Shown: positions 21,932 through 33,168 of the stretch, one piece after another
Numbering within the stretch: the stretch's first letter is position 1
Layout of the letters: each line of letters begins with the position of its first letter
Assembly: GCF_033473495.1 (NCBI RefSeq)
Contig: NC_088939.1
Location: forward strand, 3,782,001 to 3,846,000
From: Cercospora beticola
Lineage: Eukaryota; Ascomycota; Dothideomycetes; Mycosphaerellales; Mycosphaerellaceae
Direction of reading: 5' to 3'
Length of the DNA stretch: 64,000 nt
Made by a program: the position numbers and the translations under genes
Notes under the pieces: generated by a model
Told to the model about the DNA's origin: nothing
Database searches by the model: none
The model's input: the letters and a program-made list of their open reading frames with translations, nothing else

Positions 21932-24411
21932 GGTTCAAGGGCCCGCGCCGCAGGCGGTGTATGGAGGAGGGGTGTCTGCTGGATATTCCGAAGCGTGAGA
22001 TGGGGTCTCACGGGAGGGATGACACGCGGTTTCGTGTCGGTATCGCAGGCGCTGCACGTCTCGGTGGGCGGGCGAGCGAGCGAGGAGTGTTGAGCACCTG
22101 CAGCAGGCGCGTTGCACCGAGTGTGGGCTCGACGGGGGACAGCGCGTGTCGTTCCTGCGGTCTGCGGTGCAGATGATGGGTGACAGCGCGCGCGCGCGGT
22201 AGCCGGACCGTAGTATCAGCGAGCCGGAAGCGAAGGGCGTATGGAAGCCGAAGTGCAGCGATGGGCGACGCGCCTCGTCCAACACGTTTCGAAGCAGTGA
22301 GTTGCAGGTGTCGAAAATATGCCAATCCTGAATGTGCGTGGGAGTAGTTGTTTCCGGCGGGATCAGCGTGTAGGCAGAAGGAATCACAAGCAGGGCGTAG
22401 ATCGGTGCAGGAGAGAGGTGTCGAGGTGCTGCAAGTGAGCCAATCCCGGTCAACGCTGATGCGTTCGCAATCTGGGCCAGCTCGAGGACGAAGCCGCGGA
22501 CGGACGGGCTGCGGCGGCGGTGCAACGTGCGCCAGCAGCAACTATCGCAATCGCCAATAGTCCTGCGGCACGAGCACGCTGGCGGAGCGGAGGGCGAGAG
22601 GAGCGGCGCGGTGGAGGTGAGGTGGTGAGGTGAGGGAGAAGGTGTGAGCTGCTGCAACGGGTGGGCGTCGCGCGCGGAGGATTGCTCTAAGTTAGCGCTG
22701 TGGCCTGCTGTAATGAGTGGCTGGTCAGGCCTCAGCACAAGCGCACACGGACGGGCCAGAGCACGTTGTCTCTCGATCTGTTGCAAAACTCGACCCAGCA
22801 GCACTGCTGCCGCTGCCACGACGAAGTATGTATTGTACTGCTGCTCCTGCACATCCCATATCGCCGCCATAAGATCGCCGGCGTCGCGAACACGCCCCGA
22901 ACGAGCATCAAACACTGGCTGCTGCTCACCGCGCCCAACAACTCAAATGGCCGCGAGTACTGTGTCCTCGGTTCATGGCTACTCGCAAAAACCGCTCCCG
23001 GCCGTCTTGGGCGCAAACGATAATCGCCTCGTGCACGCTACGCGAGACCCACGGGCCCATTGACACCCCAATGCCCGCTCGACGTGTGACACGCGCCGAA
23101 CACGCTCTATCTGCGGCGTCGCAACCAGCGCGACAGCAGCAGCAGTAGCAGCAGTAGCAGCAGTGGTGGCAATCGTACAGCACACAATGGGCGAGCTACT
23201 CATGCTGGCATGCATCATCAGCAGCAGGTCGCCGGCGGGAAATGACTCGCAGCGTGCAGCAACGGTCCGTGAAAGCTAAAAGTCGCACAGCACTTCTGAA
23301 ACCGCTCAACCCCGTGCGTGCTCCAATCTTTTTGACAGCCGCGCGAACTGGGGCACCGCTGCACGCTTGCTCCGCTTGTTCCCACCACCGCCAGAGGACG
23401 TCATCCACAACGTGCGACGTCCTCTTAAGTTCCACCTGCCTATATCACCACCGCCCTCGAATAATGGGCACATCCTCGCACTGCCGATGCATGCGCGGTT
23501 GCCACTGCACCTGAAACGCCCCTGTCGTTTGGGATGCCTGCGCCATTGTGCCAAACGTCCCTTCCTTCCTCTGCACACGCTCCGATCTGGTGTCGGATGT
23601 CGGTCGATCTGCTGGCACATCTTCGCAACGGCACTTTGTCGGTTGCGAGCATGCCCGTCGAATCGAGCCTTCGTCGATTGGCGGCACGCATTGAACAGTC
23701 TGCTGCCAGCGCTCACCGACGATCCTGCCTCGCCATCATGTATCTCACCCTCCGCCCCTCGGATTGGACCGTCGAGCGGACGCGATGGGATCATTGCGCT
23801 ACGCTGACACCTGGCGCGTATGCGATTGCTTGACTAAGTCTAGTTCACCTCACGTGCACGCTTCCACTCCGACATGGCTTGCTAAGCAGCGATGGTCCTG
23901 GAGCGTAGACACTGTGAAACGCTGCCGTCCTCGAGCTGACGGAGTCTGCCGTCTGGACGGCTCACAGGCAGCAACCTTATGGCCAACGATGTCACGCGTT
24001 CCAGTGGAAGAAAAATTGGCAGGTCACGCTCATTTTCGGAGGCGCATTTGACACCAGGCTCCCAAAGCAGCGCAGAACATTGCGAATCCGCGTTGCTTCA
24101 ATACACTGAAAGCTTGTGCATCTCACATGGACTCAATGCAGACGAGCACGGCGGCCCGCAATACTTTCGCATTGCCGCTGAAGTCATCGCTATTAAGCTT
24201 CAATACGGCTCCTTGTCCTATCTTATCTTGCTTCATTACGCTCCGAGTTCTCGAATAGTTCATCAAGCATGCCTATCCTGGCTTCCAACCCGCGAGATCG
24301 AAACCTTCCACCGGCATCCCAGAGGAAGTTAAGAATATCGACTTCATCTGCTAAGACCACGCGCTGCCTTTTGCTCTCGAGCATTTCACAACGACCATCT
24401 GACCATCTTGC
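21932..24411. other. Long GC-rich upstream region with AGC/AGT microsatellite
   Basis: 2.5 kb between the Kin4-like start and the next gene's stop. A minus-strand frame of 326 codons (21935-22915) overlaps the Kin4 leader but has no domain and biased low-complexity translation. A run of AGC/AGT triplets lies at about 23131-23164. Likely a long 5' leader or promoter of the kinase gene followed by non-coding DNA. Confidence 0.45.
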
Positions 24412-25374
24412 CTAGATTGTGTCCTTCGTATCCTTCAGCAGCCCACTGGTTGAGCTGTCTGACTGGTCTGAGAGCGGCGAAATTGACGACATATTGTCGA
24501 AGTCGAGCCGCGGCGACTGCGGGATCTCGTGAATGGTTGCATGTCTCAAAGTCTGTCGCGCTGGTCTCAATCCTCTGGCTGGTGCGACTGGAGGTTGTGG
24601 CTCTTGAGATGCCAAGTCACTCTTCACCCGCGGAAGCGGAGGTAAAGGTCGATCAGCTGGCCTCGCCACGAATCCAGAATGGCAAGCCATCGCATCAGAA
24701 GAGAACCTAGGACTCTTTTTTGCAAATGCGTTGCCATCTAGGCCGATCGTACTTGACACGGAAACTAGCGTGGGCGAACTTGATCTGGTAGGCAACAGTG
24801 TTGGTCCGACGAGACTACCTTCTTTCCTGACGAGACGTTCTCGAGCCAGGCTTTCCGGTATCGATCTAGACACATCCGGCTCCATGTTACTATGACCATG
24901 CAGGCAGGCCTTTTCTGTCCCGTTCTTGGTCCTGCGGCGACGATTGCATTTGCGCCATGCCAGGACTAGAAGTACCGCTAAACCCAGCGTGCCAAAAATC
25001 GCAACGACAACAAGCAGTGGTGTTCGGACATCGTCTGCTATAACATCGCCGCTTGTCGCAGGTACCGCGGTTGGCGCCACACTTGTCGTGAAGCAACGAC
25101 TACAGCTTGTTCTTGTTGGCGACTTCGTTGACAGGTCGATCGATCGCTGCGAAGCTGAAATCGTTCGACTCGTCTCGAAGGAGGTAAGTTCTGATGTCCG
25201 TATACTGAACACGGAATTCGGCGAAGGCGTTGGTGCTTTGTCAAAACTAATAATGCTTGCATCCGACGGATTCGTCGGTGACCATGTCGCTTGCACGGTG
25301 CTCTCCCAAGTGCCGAAGATCTGCTCATCTGCTGCAGTCCTGCGCTGAACCCGCGCCAGAGTTTGCCGCTGCAT
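24412..25374 (-). CDS. Single-pass membrane protein with disordered cytoplasmic tail
   Basis: Frame of 320 codons from ATG 25374. A Ser/Thr-rich N-terminal region (~1-118) contains a CSRC pair, followed by one strong transmembrane helix (~119-142, LLVVVAIFGTLGLAVLLVLAW) and a basic stop-transfer box (KCNRRRR). A Ser/Pro-rich tail includes PLPPLPRV. This matches the general design of fungal wall-sensor or Mid2-like proteins, but no defined ectodomain is seen. No signal peptide is present in the model, so a short 5' exon may be missing. It sits next to another protein with the same architecture (26197-27525). Confidence 0.6.
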   Translation of the reverse strand: MQRQTLARVQRRTAADEQIFGTWESTVQATWSPTNPSDASIISFDKAPTPSPNSVFSIRTSELTSFETSRTISASQRSIDLSTKSPTRTSCSRCFTTSVAPTAVPATSGDVIADDVRTPLLVVVAIFGTLGLAVLLVLAWRKCNRRRRTKNGTEKACLHGHSNMEPDVSRSIPESLARERLVRKEGSLVGPTLLPTRSSSPTLVSVSSTIGLDGNAFAKKSPRFSSDAMACHSGFVARPADRPLPPLPRVKSDLASQEPQPPVAPARGLRPARQTLRHATIHEIPQSPRLDFDNMSSISPLSDQSDSSTSGLLKDTKDTI

Positions 25375-26196
25375 CCTGTATTGCTTGATCTACCCGCTGC
25401 AAGAAGCGCGATAATGACCAACTATGATCCCCAACTTTGCGCTCGCGGGAGATGATACGATGCAGACACGATGCAAATTTCGTTCTGCAGTCTCAAGGTA
25501 ATAGCAGGTATCTAAGTGCGACGCATCGGACACGTCGCGCACTCCATCACACAAAGAAGCACGCAAGCAAGATTGTCGTGTGGTTGTGTCAGAACCTGCG
25601 GAGCTGCAGAGGCGTTGAGCACAGCAGTCAGACAGAAAGCTGATCAGCTTGAATTCACGTCAAATCACAACGCACACTGGAAGTCGTGTGAGGCGACAAA
25701 CAAAAAACAGAGCTCTCTTCCCTCGAGCGACACACCAGCGATCAAGAACACCTTTCATCCATACCAAGCTAACATGAGCAAGAAAACTCACAAAGCATGG
25801 AGACTACGCGCATGTCGTGCGGAACTGCTGCAGGATTTTATCTTGCAGAGCCCTTCATTGCACAAAAGACCTGCTTTTCACGCTCATTTGCTCGCTTACC
25901 ATGAGCTTTGGACAAGTAAGTGCAACTGTTTCAGCTTCAATGACCAGAGGTCGCACGACAGGTTGCACAAGAGGGGTAGTTGCACGGTGTGGGAGTAAGT
26001 GTAGCCGCGGGTCGTTGTCGCTCGTACTCCTCGTGAGATGGTTCATGGGAAATCAGAAGGCGAGCGAGAGGAGAGAATGAGAATGCGTGAACGTCAATGA
26101 TCAGGTACAAATTGCTTCGATGGCTACAGGAGCCTGGTCGCAAACAGAGTGCAGGACTTGCATAGACTTGCATGTCACTTTGTGTCTCTGAGGCAG
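25375..26196. other. Intergenic between two membrane-protein genes
   Basis: No domain-bearing frame. It may include a short unrecognised first exon of the 24412-25374 gene close to 25375-25430 and the 3' UTR of the 26197-27525 gene. Confidence 0.4.
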
Positions 26197-27525
26197 TCAC
26201 AGAACTTGTTTCCCGTCGGTTGAAGATCCTTCGTGCGTCTTTGGGTCATCTGGCGATGACAATGGCGACGTCGTTTCTGGGACTTCTCCACCCTGTCGTC
26301 TTCGTTCTCCCAGCCACGAATTCCGATCCAGTAGTGGCGGCGGTGGAGGATGACTGTCGCCTCGCGCTTCAAAAGATTCCGTTAAGTTGTCTATCGAGGC
26401 TGATGTTTCGGCCTGCGGACTTCTGCTATTGCTCCATTCGCCCCTTGATCCTGGCGAGCGCGCTATGTCCGCGGCTCGAAGTCTCGACTGTCGCGTGCTA
26501 ACACTACTGCTGCGGGCAGTATTGATCGGATCAGAACGCAGTCTGCATCTTCCTCTCTCTGCAGCGTCCAGACGCTCTTGAGGATCGGTTGCAGTCATTC
26601 GTCCTACATTCTCGGCAGACAGCAAATCTCCCGACTGGGCAATTTTTCCTTCCTGTCCATTGCTGTCCATATTGTATCCCTTCTTTCCACCAGTGTTGAT
26701 CGCAGTGACGGGGGCTTGCGAGGAGCCCGACGAGGCAGATGTGTTGCTTACCGAGCTTGCTGCTGTATCAACTCTCGGTCTGCTGTGCAAAGGCTGTGAC
26801 AGCGGAGACACTGGCTCGGAAACTTCTTGATTGTGATCAGCTCCAGAAAGGGCCGCACGATCGACGAACGGGTCCTCGTCGAGTCCGCTGAGATTACCAT
26901 GCAGATCGTCGTCGCTGGCACTCTCCAGCGCATCTAGTGTCTGCGAACGCGAGCTTACCGAGGAGGGCAAGCGTTGAGAATGAAGCGTAGGCACATTTCT
27001 TCCTCGATCGCTCTCCACTGAGGTCCTGACCGAATTCGTAGGTATTTCTGTGATCATCGATAATGCATCGTCTGATTGCTTCGTGGGCGTATGGTGATGC
27101 TCCTCAAGTCCGGCTGCTGTGAAATCTCGATACTGATTCGGCGAAGCAGATGGCGATTCATCAGGCTCAATATTGTCATCGCAGTATGGTTCAGCGACGC
27201 TTTCGTGCCTGCTCCTAATTCTGTGTCTGCTCGACCGTCGTCTCCGCGAAGCATAAAGCACAACGCCGAAGATCGCAAAGAGGAAGAGCAGACAAAGTGG
27301 TACTATCACGAGGATCGCGAGTCTGCGATTCAGTGAAAGGCCAGAGCGATGCAAGGATGCGTTCGTATCGTGGCGCCATGTGGTCATGCTGGGTGTGTTT
27401 CCAGCGACGGTCGCCTGCACTTGATTTCCATCCTCGTGTGGCGTGGTCGAAATCGAGGTTGCAGGCATGATGATGATGCGTCTAGCAAACAGCATGACCA
27501 TTTGCACTGTGTGTATTGAGATCAT
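26197..27525 (-). CDS. Single-pass membrane protein with disordered Ser-rich tail
   Basis: 442 aa from ATG 27525; an alternative ATG is at 27468 (residue 20). The first 20 residues are hydrophobic (MVMLFARRIII) and could serve as a weak signal sequence. A short Thr/Ser-rich ectodomain leads to one membrane helix at about 69-91 (AILVIVPLCLLFLFAIFGVVLY) and a basic SRRRRSSRHRIRSRH box. A 340-residue Ser/Asp/Pro-rich tail follows. The architecture repeats that of the neighbour at 24412-25374, suggesting an old tandem pair or a shared role such as surface sensing; sequence similarity outside the layout is weak. No family assigned. Confidence 0.62.
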   Translation of the reverse strand: MISIHTVQMVMLFARRIIIMPATSISTTPHEDGNQVQATVAGNTPSMTTWRHDTNASLHRSGLSLNRRLAILVIVPLCLLFLFAIFGVVLYASRRRRSSRHRIRSRHESVAEPYCDDNIEPDESPSASPNQYRDFTAAGLEEHHHTPTKQSDDALSMITEIPTNSVRTSVESDRGRNVPTLHSQRLPSSVSSRSQTLDALESASDDDLHGNLSGLDEDPFVDRAALSGADHNQEVSEPVSPLSQPLHSRPRVDTAASSVSNTSASSGSSQAPVTAINTGGKKGYNMDSNGQEGKIAQSGDLLSAENVGRMTATDPQERLDAAERGRCRLRSDPINTARSSSVSTRQSRLRAADIARSPGSRGEWSNSRSPQAETSASIDNLTESFEARGDSHPPPPPLLDRNSWLGERRRQGGEVPETTSPLSSPDDPKTHEGSSTDGKQVL

Positions 27526-27930
27526 GAGCCGATTTCTGCATCAGGAAGTCTCGCAAAATAGTCGAATGCAGACACAGAGGATCTTGAGCATGCCATGTCG
27601 GAACGGCTCTGGTTCGCAACATGTGTATTGTTTGGTAACGAGCGACGTGCGTTCCTGCACGCACCCGTGTCGTTCATCTTGAAGGGCATCCTGTTGTTTC
27701 TGCAGCCCACGGCACAATGTCCAGTTCCAGGGCATTTGATGTTGCACAGCCGGTGTGTGTCATGCAAGCCACTCAGGCGCTTGGCTAACACGGATCTATG
27801 CTGGGTTAACGGTGAGACTGCAGCAAGCAGGATCTGCCTTTCAAATGGCTTCATGTCCCAGAAGTGAACGTCGCGCTACGACGGTGGACTGGTGTTCTCA
27901 TCGATTGGATTCATTCATTATTTGGTCTTG
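27526..27930. other. Intergenic, no gene seen
   Basis: Between the membrane-protein start and the Sfi1 stop. Short frames on both strands, none supported. Confidence 0.4.
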
Positions 27931-30900
27931 CTACGAATTTTCGCCGGTGTTACTGAGCCTCTGCAGTCTGCCGGAAAAGCGACTTGAGCTGGCAAAACGC
28001 ACGCTCTTTGCGGTTCCACCGGGACCCATCGATCTGCCGAAGACACTGCTTCTAAGAGCACTTGGCGGTGCTCGTGCTGGTGTCACCCCGATCCCGCCTG
28101 CTCTCAGCTTCCGAGCAAATGGTGTGACCTGAGGAGTCAAGCCTTCAAAGACATCTGTCGTCTCAGCTTCGTCCACTGCTGTCCGCAGTTCGACGCCCGC
28201 TGTAGGAGCTGGCGTCGTGACGAGGTATGACTGATCGAAAGCAAAGGGCGTGAAGTGCGCTGGAGTCGGCAGAGGCTTAAAACGGCCGGTCCTCCTTGAC
28301 CTTGAAGGCGTACGCATGTAGCCGGGCGTCGCAGTAGGAGGCGAGCTGGGAAAGCTTGGTCGTTCAGCAGATCTCGCGGCCACGCGGCTGGCAGGTCGCA
28401 GACTAGGACTGTCACCAGCCTCTTGCTGTGTGTTTAGTGCAGTCTTGCGCGCCTTGGCTTGTGCCGCCCAATGACGCAGCATATGCTTGATGTGTTGGTC
28501 ACGATTACGAGCCCAGAGTGCATCAGCGCTTTCGCCACGGCGAGAGGCTGTGAATGTCGCCCATTGGATGCGTTTCAGAGCGCTAGCGAGAAGTGCAAGA
28601 TCGGTCTCTTGTCGGAAGAGGTTGGCTTGCTCATCCAATGCTTGCAGGTCGATGTGCTCGTTCACCAGAGCAGATAGAGCAGAGCCAAGGAGCTTTTGAC
28701 GATCCATGGCTTCGGCCGCAGTAGCAAGCTCTCCATAATGTGCTGTCTTCTCTCGGATCTTATCAAAAGCATCCGTGCCAATTGCGTAGAGGCGAACCCG
28801 CGATCTCTGGCCAGCGGCCTCGTTCATAGTTCGTATCTCATTGCTCTTCAGACGGAGACGATGGAAGCATTGATTGACCAGCCTGAGTTTGATCCTTGAT
28901 CGGATTTGAGCGTATGCATCTCGACGCCGTATGTGTTTGTGTTCCTCTGTCTTGTCGCGCCATAGCTTGAGAGCTCGTGTAGTGAGGACGTAGAAGCGTG
29001 CATCAGTAGCCCACTTGGCGAGCATGCGGGCGTGTTCAGTGCGTTCTTTCCATGTCTCCAGGACATTTGGCAATGCTCGGCTATTCGCGAATTCGACTGC
29101 TGCACGCTCTCCGTCTTCTCGCTGCCGGAGCGCTCTGTTGAGGCTAGTCATGCCAAAACGCAAGAGTCTCCATCGTTGATTTTCCTCAAAGCTGTGCTTG
29201 CTTCGTGATAGACTGGCAGTCTTGTCGCGCACCGCAGAAGTCCAGCCATCGAGCGTCCGCCGCACTAATCTCTCATCTCGAGTCCGTTGGAAGGATTTTA
29301 TTCGGCTCTGCAGTACCCACTTGTAGAGGCTCTCGAGCAACACCCGCTCGTCAATACGCTGGGCAAGGGCTTTGCAACGCAGCGCATCATTCCAATTGGT
29401 CCATGCGGATTGTAAAATACGCTTGCGATCTTTCTCGATGGCTTGCTGTATGAGCGTGAGGTGCAAGTGCCATGTCTTGAACGCCTTGCGTTTCAAATCG
29501 AGGTTCACTTTCGTTGTCAAAGTCACCTCTCGTGGGGTGAGCCTCGCGCGCAGTACGATGGCTTTGAAGCAGCGCGTGGTCAGACTTCGCTGAGACAACC
29601 GTTCGGCAGTCTGAAAAGCCAGCTGCAAGTCGTCTTTCCTTCGTGCGAGAATGTGCAGTGTTGAACCGAGGAGCTTTCTTCTGCGGAATTCTTGAGCCTG
29701 TTCCTGCTGTGTCCGGTGGCGTTGTAATTCTGCGAGCCAGTAGCCGAAAGTCCTCTGCTGTAATCTTTGCTCGCGCCAGCCCTCCACACGACGAGCGCAG
29801 AAGTCCCAGAACCAGCGCTGCAAACAGCGTCTCGTCAAGGTCTCTTCGTAATGCGCCTCGGCCTGCTCGGCGACCAGAGCACGCCTTATTGTCTTGGTCT
29901 GCCAAAGGTTCAAGTACTTCCTGCACAGTATGCTGCGCGCTTTTGTGGCGTTGTCAATCGTCAGCCGGCGCCACTTGGCAAAGTATCGGATCTTGAGTAT
30001 TCCTTCTTTAGCAACTTCACGGCATCGCCGCTGGTACTGCAGCGACTCATACCAATTACTGAAGGCTTTCCAAATGTACTGTTCATCGCGCTGTCGCCTA
30101 TACTCCTGCAACTTGCGCACGAGTTCAGCTTCACGCTCTCGTTCACGAGCTTGCTGCTCCTCTTCCCAACGCTGAGCTTCAAGCGCACGTTGTCGCTCGA
30201 TGCGACGTTCTTGAAATGCAGCAAAAAGGGTGTCGAAGGACTCTTTGAGTAGCTTTCGCCGATCGTGATTCAAAGCAAAATCCCAAGCCTGGGCACGTTG
30301 ACTCCGTTGCTCCAGTGCTGTGTCATGCCACAAGTGAAGCATTCGTCTTGCTGAGCGCCATTCGCTAGTGGTGTAGAAGGCCTCCGCATTCTGTTCTAAT
30401 TGCGTTTGTGAGACTTCAAAGACCAGTGTCGGATTTTTCTGTTCCTCAAAGTCCGAATGCCGATTCGACAGTGGTGACCCTGGCTGATATTGCTTCGATG
30501 CCGGGTCTTGAGATCTGTAGATATGAGAGCTGCTTGTCGAACGTGCTCTTTGCGCGTTCACCAGATCTCTACCTCTGCGTGGCGGATGACTCAGCAGTCC
30601 ATTCTGCGCCAGTTCTGGGAGCGGGCGAAGCGATTCGGTGTGCTCACTCAACCATGTCTCCTCGACTTGTGCATCGCCAAAAGAGACACGCCTTCCTGGC
30701 TTTAACTCTCTCTTCTTGGGCGGCGTGTATGAGACACGTAAAGATCGCGTCTCATCCTCTTCCTCGTCATCAAGCACAGTTTCAATTCCTTGAGCGGCAA
30801 GCACACTCCTCAGCCCGCGTACCAGATCAGCCTTTTGCCCTGCCTTCTGCTGCTGTCGCGTACTGTCACCAATGGTGCAGACCCAGCGAAAGAGCGCATT

Positions 30901-31123
30901 CTCGTGGCCTGGATCGAGCCCTTGATCTTCAACGTAGGCATCATATTCGGTGAAGAGCGCTTTGATGGGAGGACTGGCAGATTTCGTAGCGGATACGCAT
31001 ATTTGGTAGAGTGTCTCGATTTCTGTACGCGTCGTCAGCCAGCATTACGCGATCGCGACGCGTTGTGAACCTACGATCGTTGCTCAGCTCGGGCAGCTCG
31101 CGGTCATGAGGGTAACCATTCAT
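27931..31123 (-). CDS. SFI1: Sfi1-type spindle pole body protein (centrin-binding repeats)
   Basis: Exon 1 31075-31123 (ATG 31123) and exon 2 27931-31022, with a 52-nt intron 31023-31074 (GTAGGT..TACAG, branch CTGAC); the product is 1046 aa. The splice joins LSND to QIETLYQIC in frame and removes an in-frame stop, so the start is well fixed. From about 300 to 800 there are many helical repeats with a hydrophobic-Trp core: AFSNWYESL, YFAKWRRL, YLNLWQTK, TFGYWLAEL, AFKTWHLHL, AWTNWNDAL and ALKLWRDK. In Sfi1 each such repeat binds a Cdc31/centrin molecule, forming the half-bridge filament needed for spindle pole body duplication. The C-terminus is Ser/Pro-rich with TP and SP sites that could be Cdk targets. 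It shares a ~335-bp divergent promoter with the NDUFAF8-like gene. Confidence 0.92.
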
Positions 31124-31458
31124 CGACGACTTGGCCTACGAGTTTCCGGCGCACGCGCTTCGAGTATGTTCTGGTCATCGGGTGCGGCTGATCATTGAGG
31201 CTTGTGCGTGGTCGCGGAAGCTGCACAAGCACTATGACATGCAAGTTATGAGCTGTCGAAGTTGAGAAATGTGCGCGTGTCGCAGTGAGAGCGAGAGTCG
31301 CATTTCACACGCGCCCGTCGCTCGAGTTCCGCGCGCTTTGTTGTGGTTCTTGCGAGCGCAGCGCATGACCAATCGGAAATCTGCCGACAGAATCCACATT
31401 CCTGACGACATCCAACCTCACTCGCTCTCTTCACTTCTCGCAAAACCAAAGTTTCACA
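31124..31458. promoter_or_regulatory. Bidirectional promoter region with a CCAAT box
   Basis: 335 bp separate the Sfi1 start (-) from the twin-CX9C gene start (+). A CCAATCGG element (CCAAT at 31369-31373) fits the HAP/CBC consensus, which often controls mitochondrial genes. Function is inferred from position and motif only. Confidence 0.4.
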
Positions 31459-31741
31459 ATGCCTGGGAGAACACGGCCGATCGAAAAGTTCGCAGAGGCT
31501 GCGGCCAAATGCTCACCAGAAGTATGCATGCCATCAGGGCTTGTCTCATCGACAAGATACTAACGACGACCAGGGAGCAGTATACGGCAAATGCGTGGCG
31601 GCCAATTACCAGAACGTCAAAAAAGATATGTGCGCGAAGGAGTTTCTGGCACTGAAGGATTGCTATATTGTATGTATTCATACCGATCTAAATATATCTG
31701 TGCTTACAACGGAACAGAAAGCCGCCGGTAGAAAGTCGTAA
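31459..31741 (+). CDS. Twin-CX9C mitochondrial protein, NDUFAF8-like complex I assembly factor
   Basis: Tiny three-exon gene: 31459-31521, 31574-31669 and 31718-31741, with introns of 52 nt (GTATGC..CCAG, CTAAC branch) and 48 nt (GTATGT..ACAG). The product is 60 aa. After splicing the four cysteines form an exact twin CX9C: C-SPEGAVYGK-C and C-AKEFLALKD-C. This is the coiled-coil-helix-coiled-coil-helix fold, imported and oxidised by Mia40 in the intermembrane space. The YGKCV..C(A)KEF-LK-C pattern matches NDUFAF8 (C17orf89), which works with NDUFAF5 in complex I assembly. The twin-CX9C fold is clear; the NDUFAF8 assignment rests on family knowledge and is probable. No intact single ORF covers it, so automated callers may miss it. 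Confidence 0.85.
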
Positions 31742-32480
31742 TGATCATCCAATGATACCCAAACGATAGAGCAAAGATTATTTTGAACTCACTTGAGAGG
31801 CATATTGCACTCCCTGAGGCCGAGAAGACTTTTACTATAAATTTTACCACTACGACCAATCTCACTCCGGCACAGATCATAGGCCCGCGGCAATTGGGCT
31901 GCATCGTGCCCGACTGTGCTTTCAGAATCTCGACAGAATCAGGTCGTATCGCTATCACGGACCGAGTTGGCCTTGCTCGCGTAAGCGCCCGAGTCGAAAT
32001 TGCCACTCGTGTCAAGGCTACGAGCAGACTACAAAACGGAGTTGCTGCCACATGCTACTGCCAGACTGCCACAGTACTTCCAGAGTGGGCCTCCGCTGTC
32101 CAGCCATCGCAGATGAAGACCATCGAGGAGGTCAGCGATAGCAGCATTCGGAAATGGAGAGCACAGCGTTCGGATATCAGGTCTCGAGTCAGCCCTTCAC
32201 GAGCTCCAGAAGCATCTGCACGAGTGGGAAATTGCATGAATGGTCATACGATGCTCTCTCGCCGAAAAACTGCATCTGAGGTGCTGCATGATCAATTGCT
32301 GAGCGCGTACTGCGTTACGAGCGCAAGAAGCACAGCCCGTCTATAGCATCAACATCGCTCGAACAGCCACAAGTAAGTCCTTGACTTCGCCTAGACCCCT
32401 GCTGATGGCCGACATTTCCCGAAGTCTCTATCCACTTTCAATTCTTGCAAACATGAACATCGAGTCCAGATGTCATCCTA
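31742..32480. other. Interval with open frames but no supported gene
   Basis: A plus-strand frame stays open from 31783 to 32346 but begins with TTG; its first ATG is at 32113, leaving 77 codons. A minus-strand frame (31704-32051) overlaps it. Neither shows a domain. The interval probably contains the 3' UTRs of two convergent genes. Confidence 0.4.
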
Positions 32481-33089
32481 TCAATCGGCTTCGCCCTTAC
32501 CTTTCTCCGCCGACTCGGGGTTGATGACTGCCTCTTCTCCCCGCATACCAGTCCTCTGGCTGCGCCGCAGCTCTCTCATACGCCTGATCTTGCTGCGCGT
32601 CTCATCCTCACTCATTTCCGCAAAATCGAACCCATCCTCGGTGGGGTCAACGCTCTTCCGGTCCGCATTGTATTCTTGTCTCGAGAAGTGCTCAATGACG
32701 ATATCAATCTCGCTCGTCAGGAGCTCGCGCACATAGTGAAGAGGATGCGTCTTCTGCTTCTGGCGCAGCTTGACCTGTTTGCGGAGTTCCTTGATTACTA
32801 ATTCATGCCCACGCATCGTGTTGCTGGCCAGGAGGGTGAGCTGTGTGCAGAAGGTTCGAGTCCATTCTTTTGGGTGCAGTCTCGCTCGGTCGTGATGCTG
32901 AGATATGGCGACTCGACTGCCGTTGGGGTTTCGTTTGCGTGGGGCAAGGTCTGCTGGGAGGGCTTTCTTGATGTCACAGCCCCAGTGCTCCATCATCGTC
33001 GTACACATCGTTACGTAGTGCTTTTTGTTGCGGGTGTTGGCAGTGGGTTGCGCCTCCTTGTCCATCTTGCCTTGTGTGTTCGAGTCCAT
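32481..33089 (-). CDS. Hypothetical basic helical protein
   Basis: 202 aa from ATG 33089; the frame is open 19 codons further upstream as a Thr repeat, but that starts with TTG. Residues ~30-60 contain a Cys/Met-rich segment (MCTTMMEHWGC), followed by charged helices (HELVIKELRKQVKLRQKQK, ~100-120) and an acidic/basic C-terminus with DFAEMSEDETRSKIRRMRELRR. No known domain recognised. The helical, highly charged character suggests a protein- or nucleic-acid-binding role, but nothing more can be said. Its 5' flank leads directly into the tandem structured repeat. Confidence 0.6.
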   Translation of the reverse strand: MDSNTQGKMDKEAQPTANTRNKKHYVTMCTTMMEHWGCDIKKALPADLAPRKRNPNGSRVAISQHHDRARLHPKEWTRTFCTQLTLLASNTMRGHELVIKELRKQVKLRQKQKTHPLHYVRELLTSEIDIVIEHFSRQEYNADRKSVDPTEDGFDFAEMSEDETRSKIRRMRELRRSQRTGMRGEEAVINPESAEKGKGEAD

Positions 33090-33168
33090 TCCTGAGGTCG
33101 TTGTAGTTGTAGTTGTTGTTGTTTGAAAGAACAAAGACTTGTGCAAACTTGACTTGTATGACTGGCGG

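Noticed and set aside
21935..22915. 326-codon minus-strand frame
   Set aside because: No domain; composition follows GC-rich leader; kept only as a leader note.
23306..23807. Overlapping 146- and 162-codon frames on opposite strands
   Set aside because: Mutual shadows with no domain in either frame.
31704..32346. Opposed 115- and 187-codon frames
   Set aside because: Neither has a supported ATG start with a domain; could be UTRs of flanking genes.
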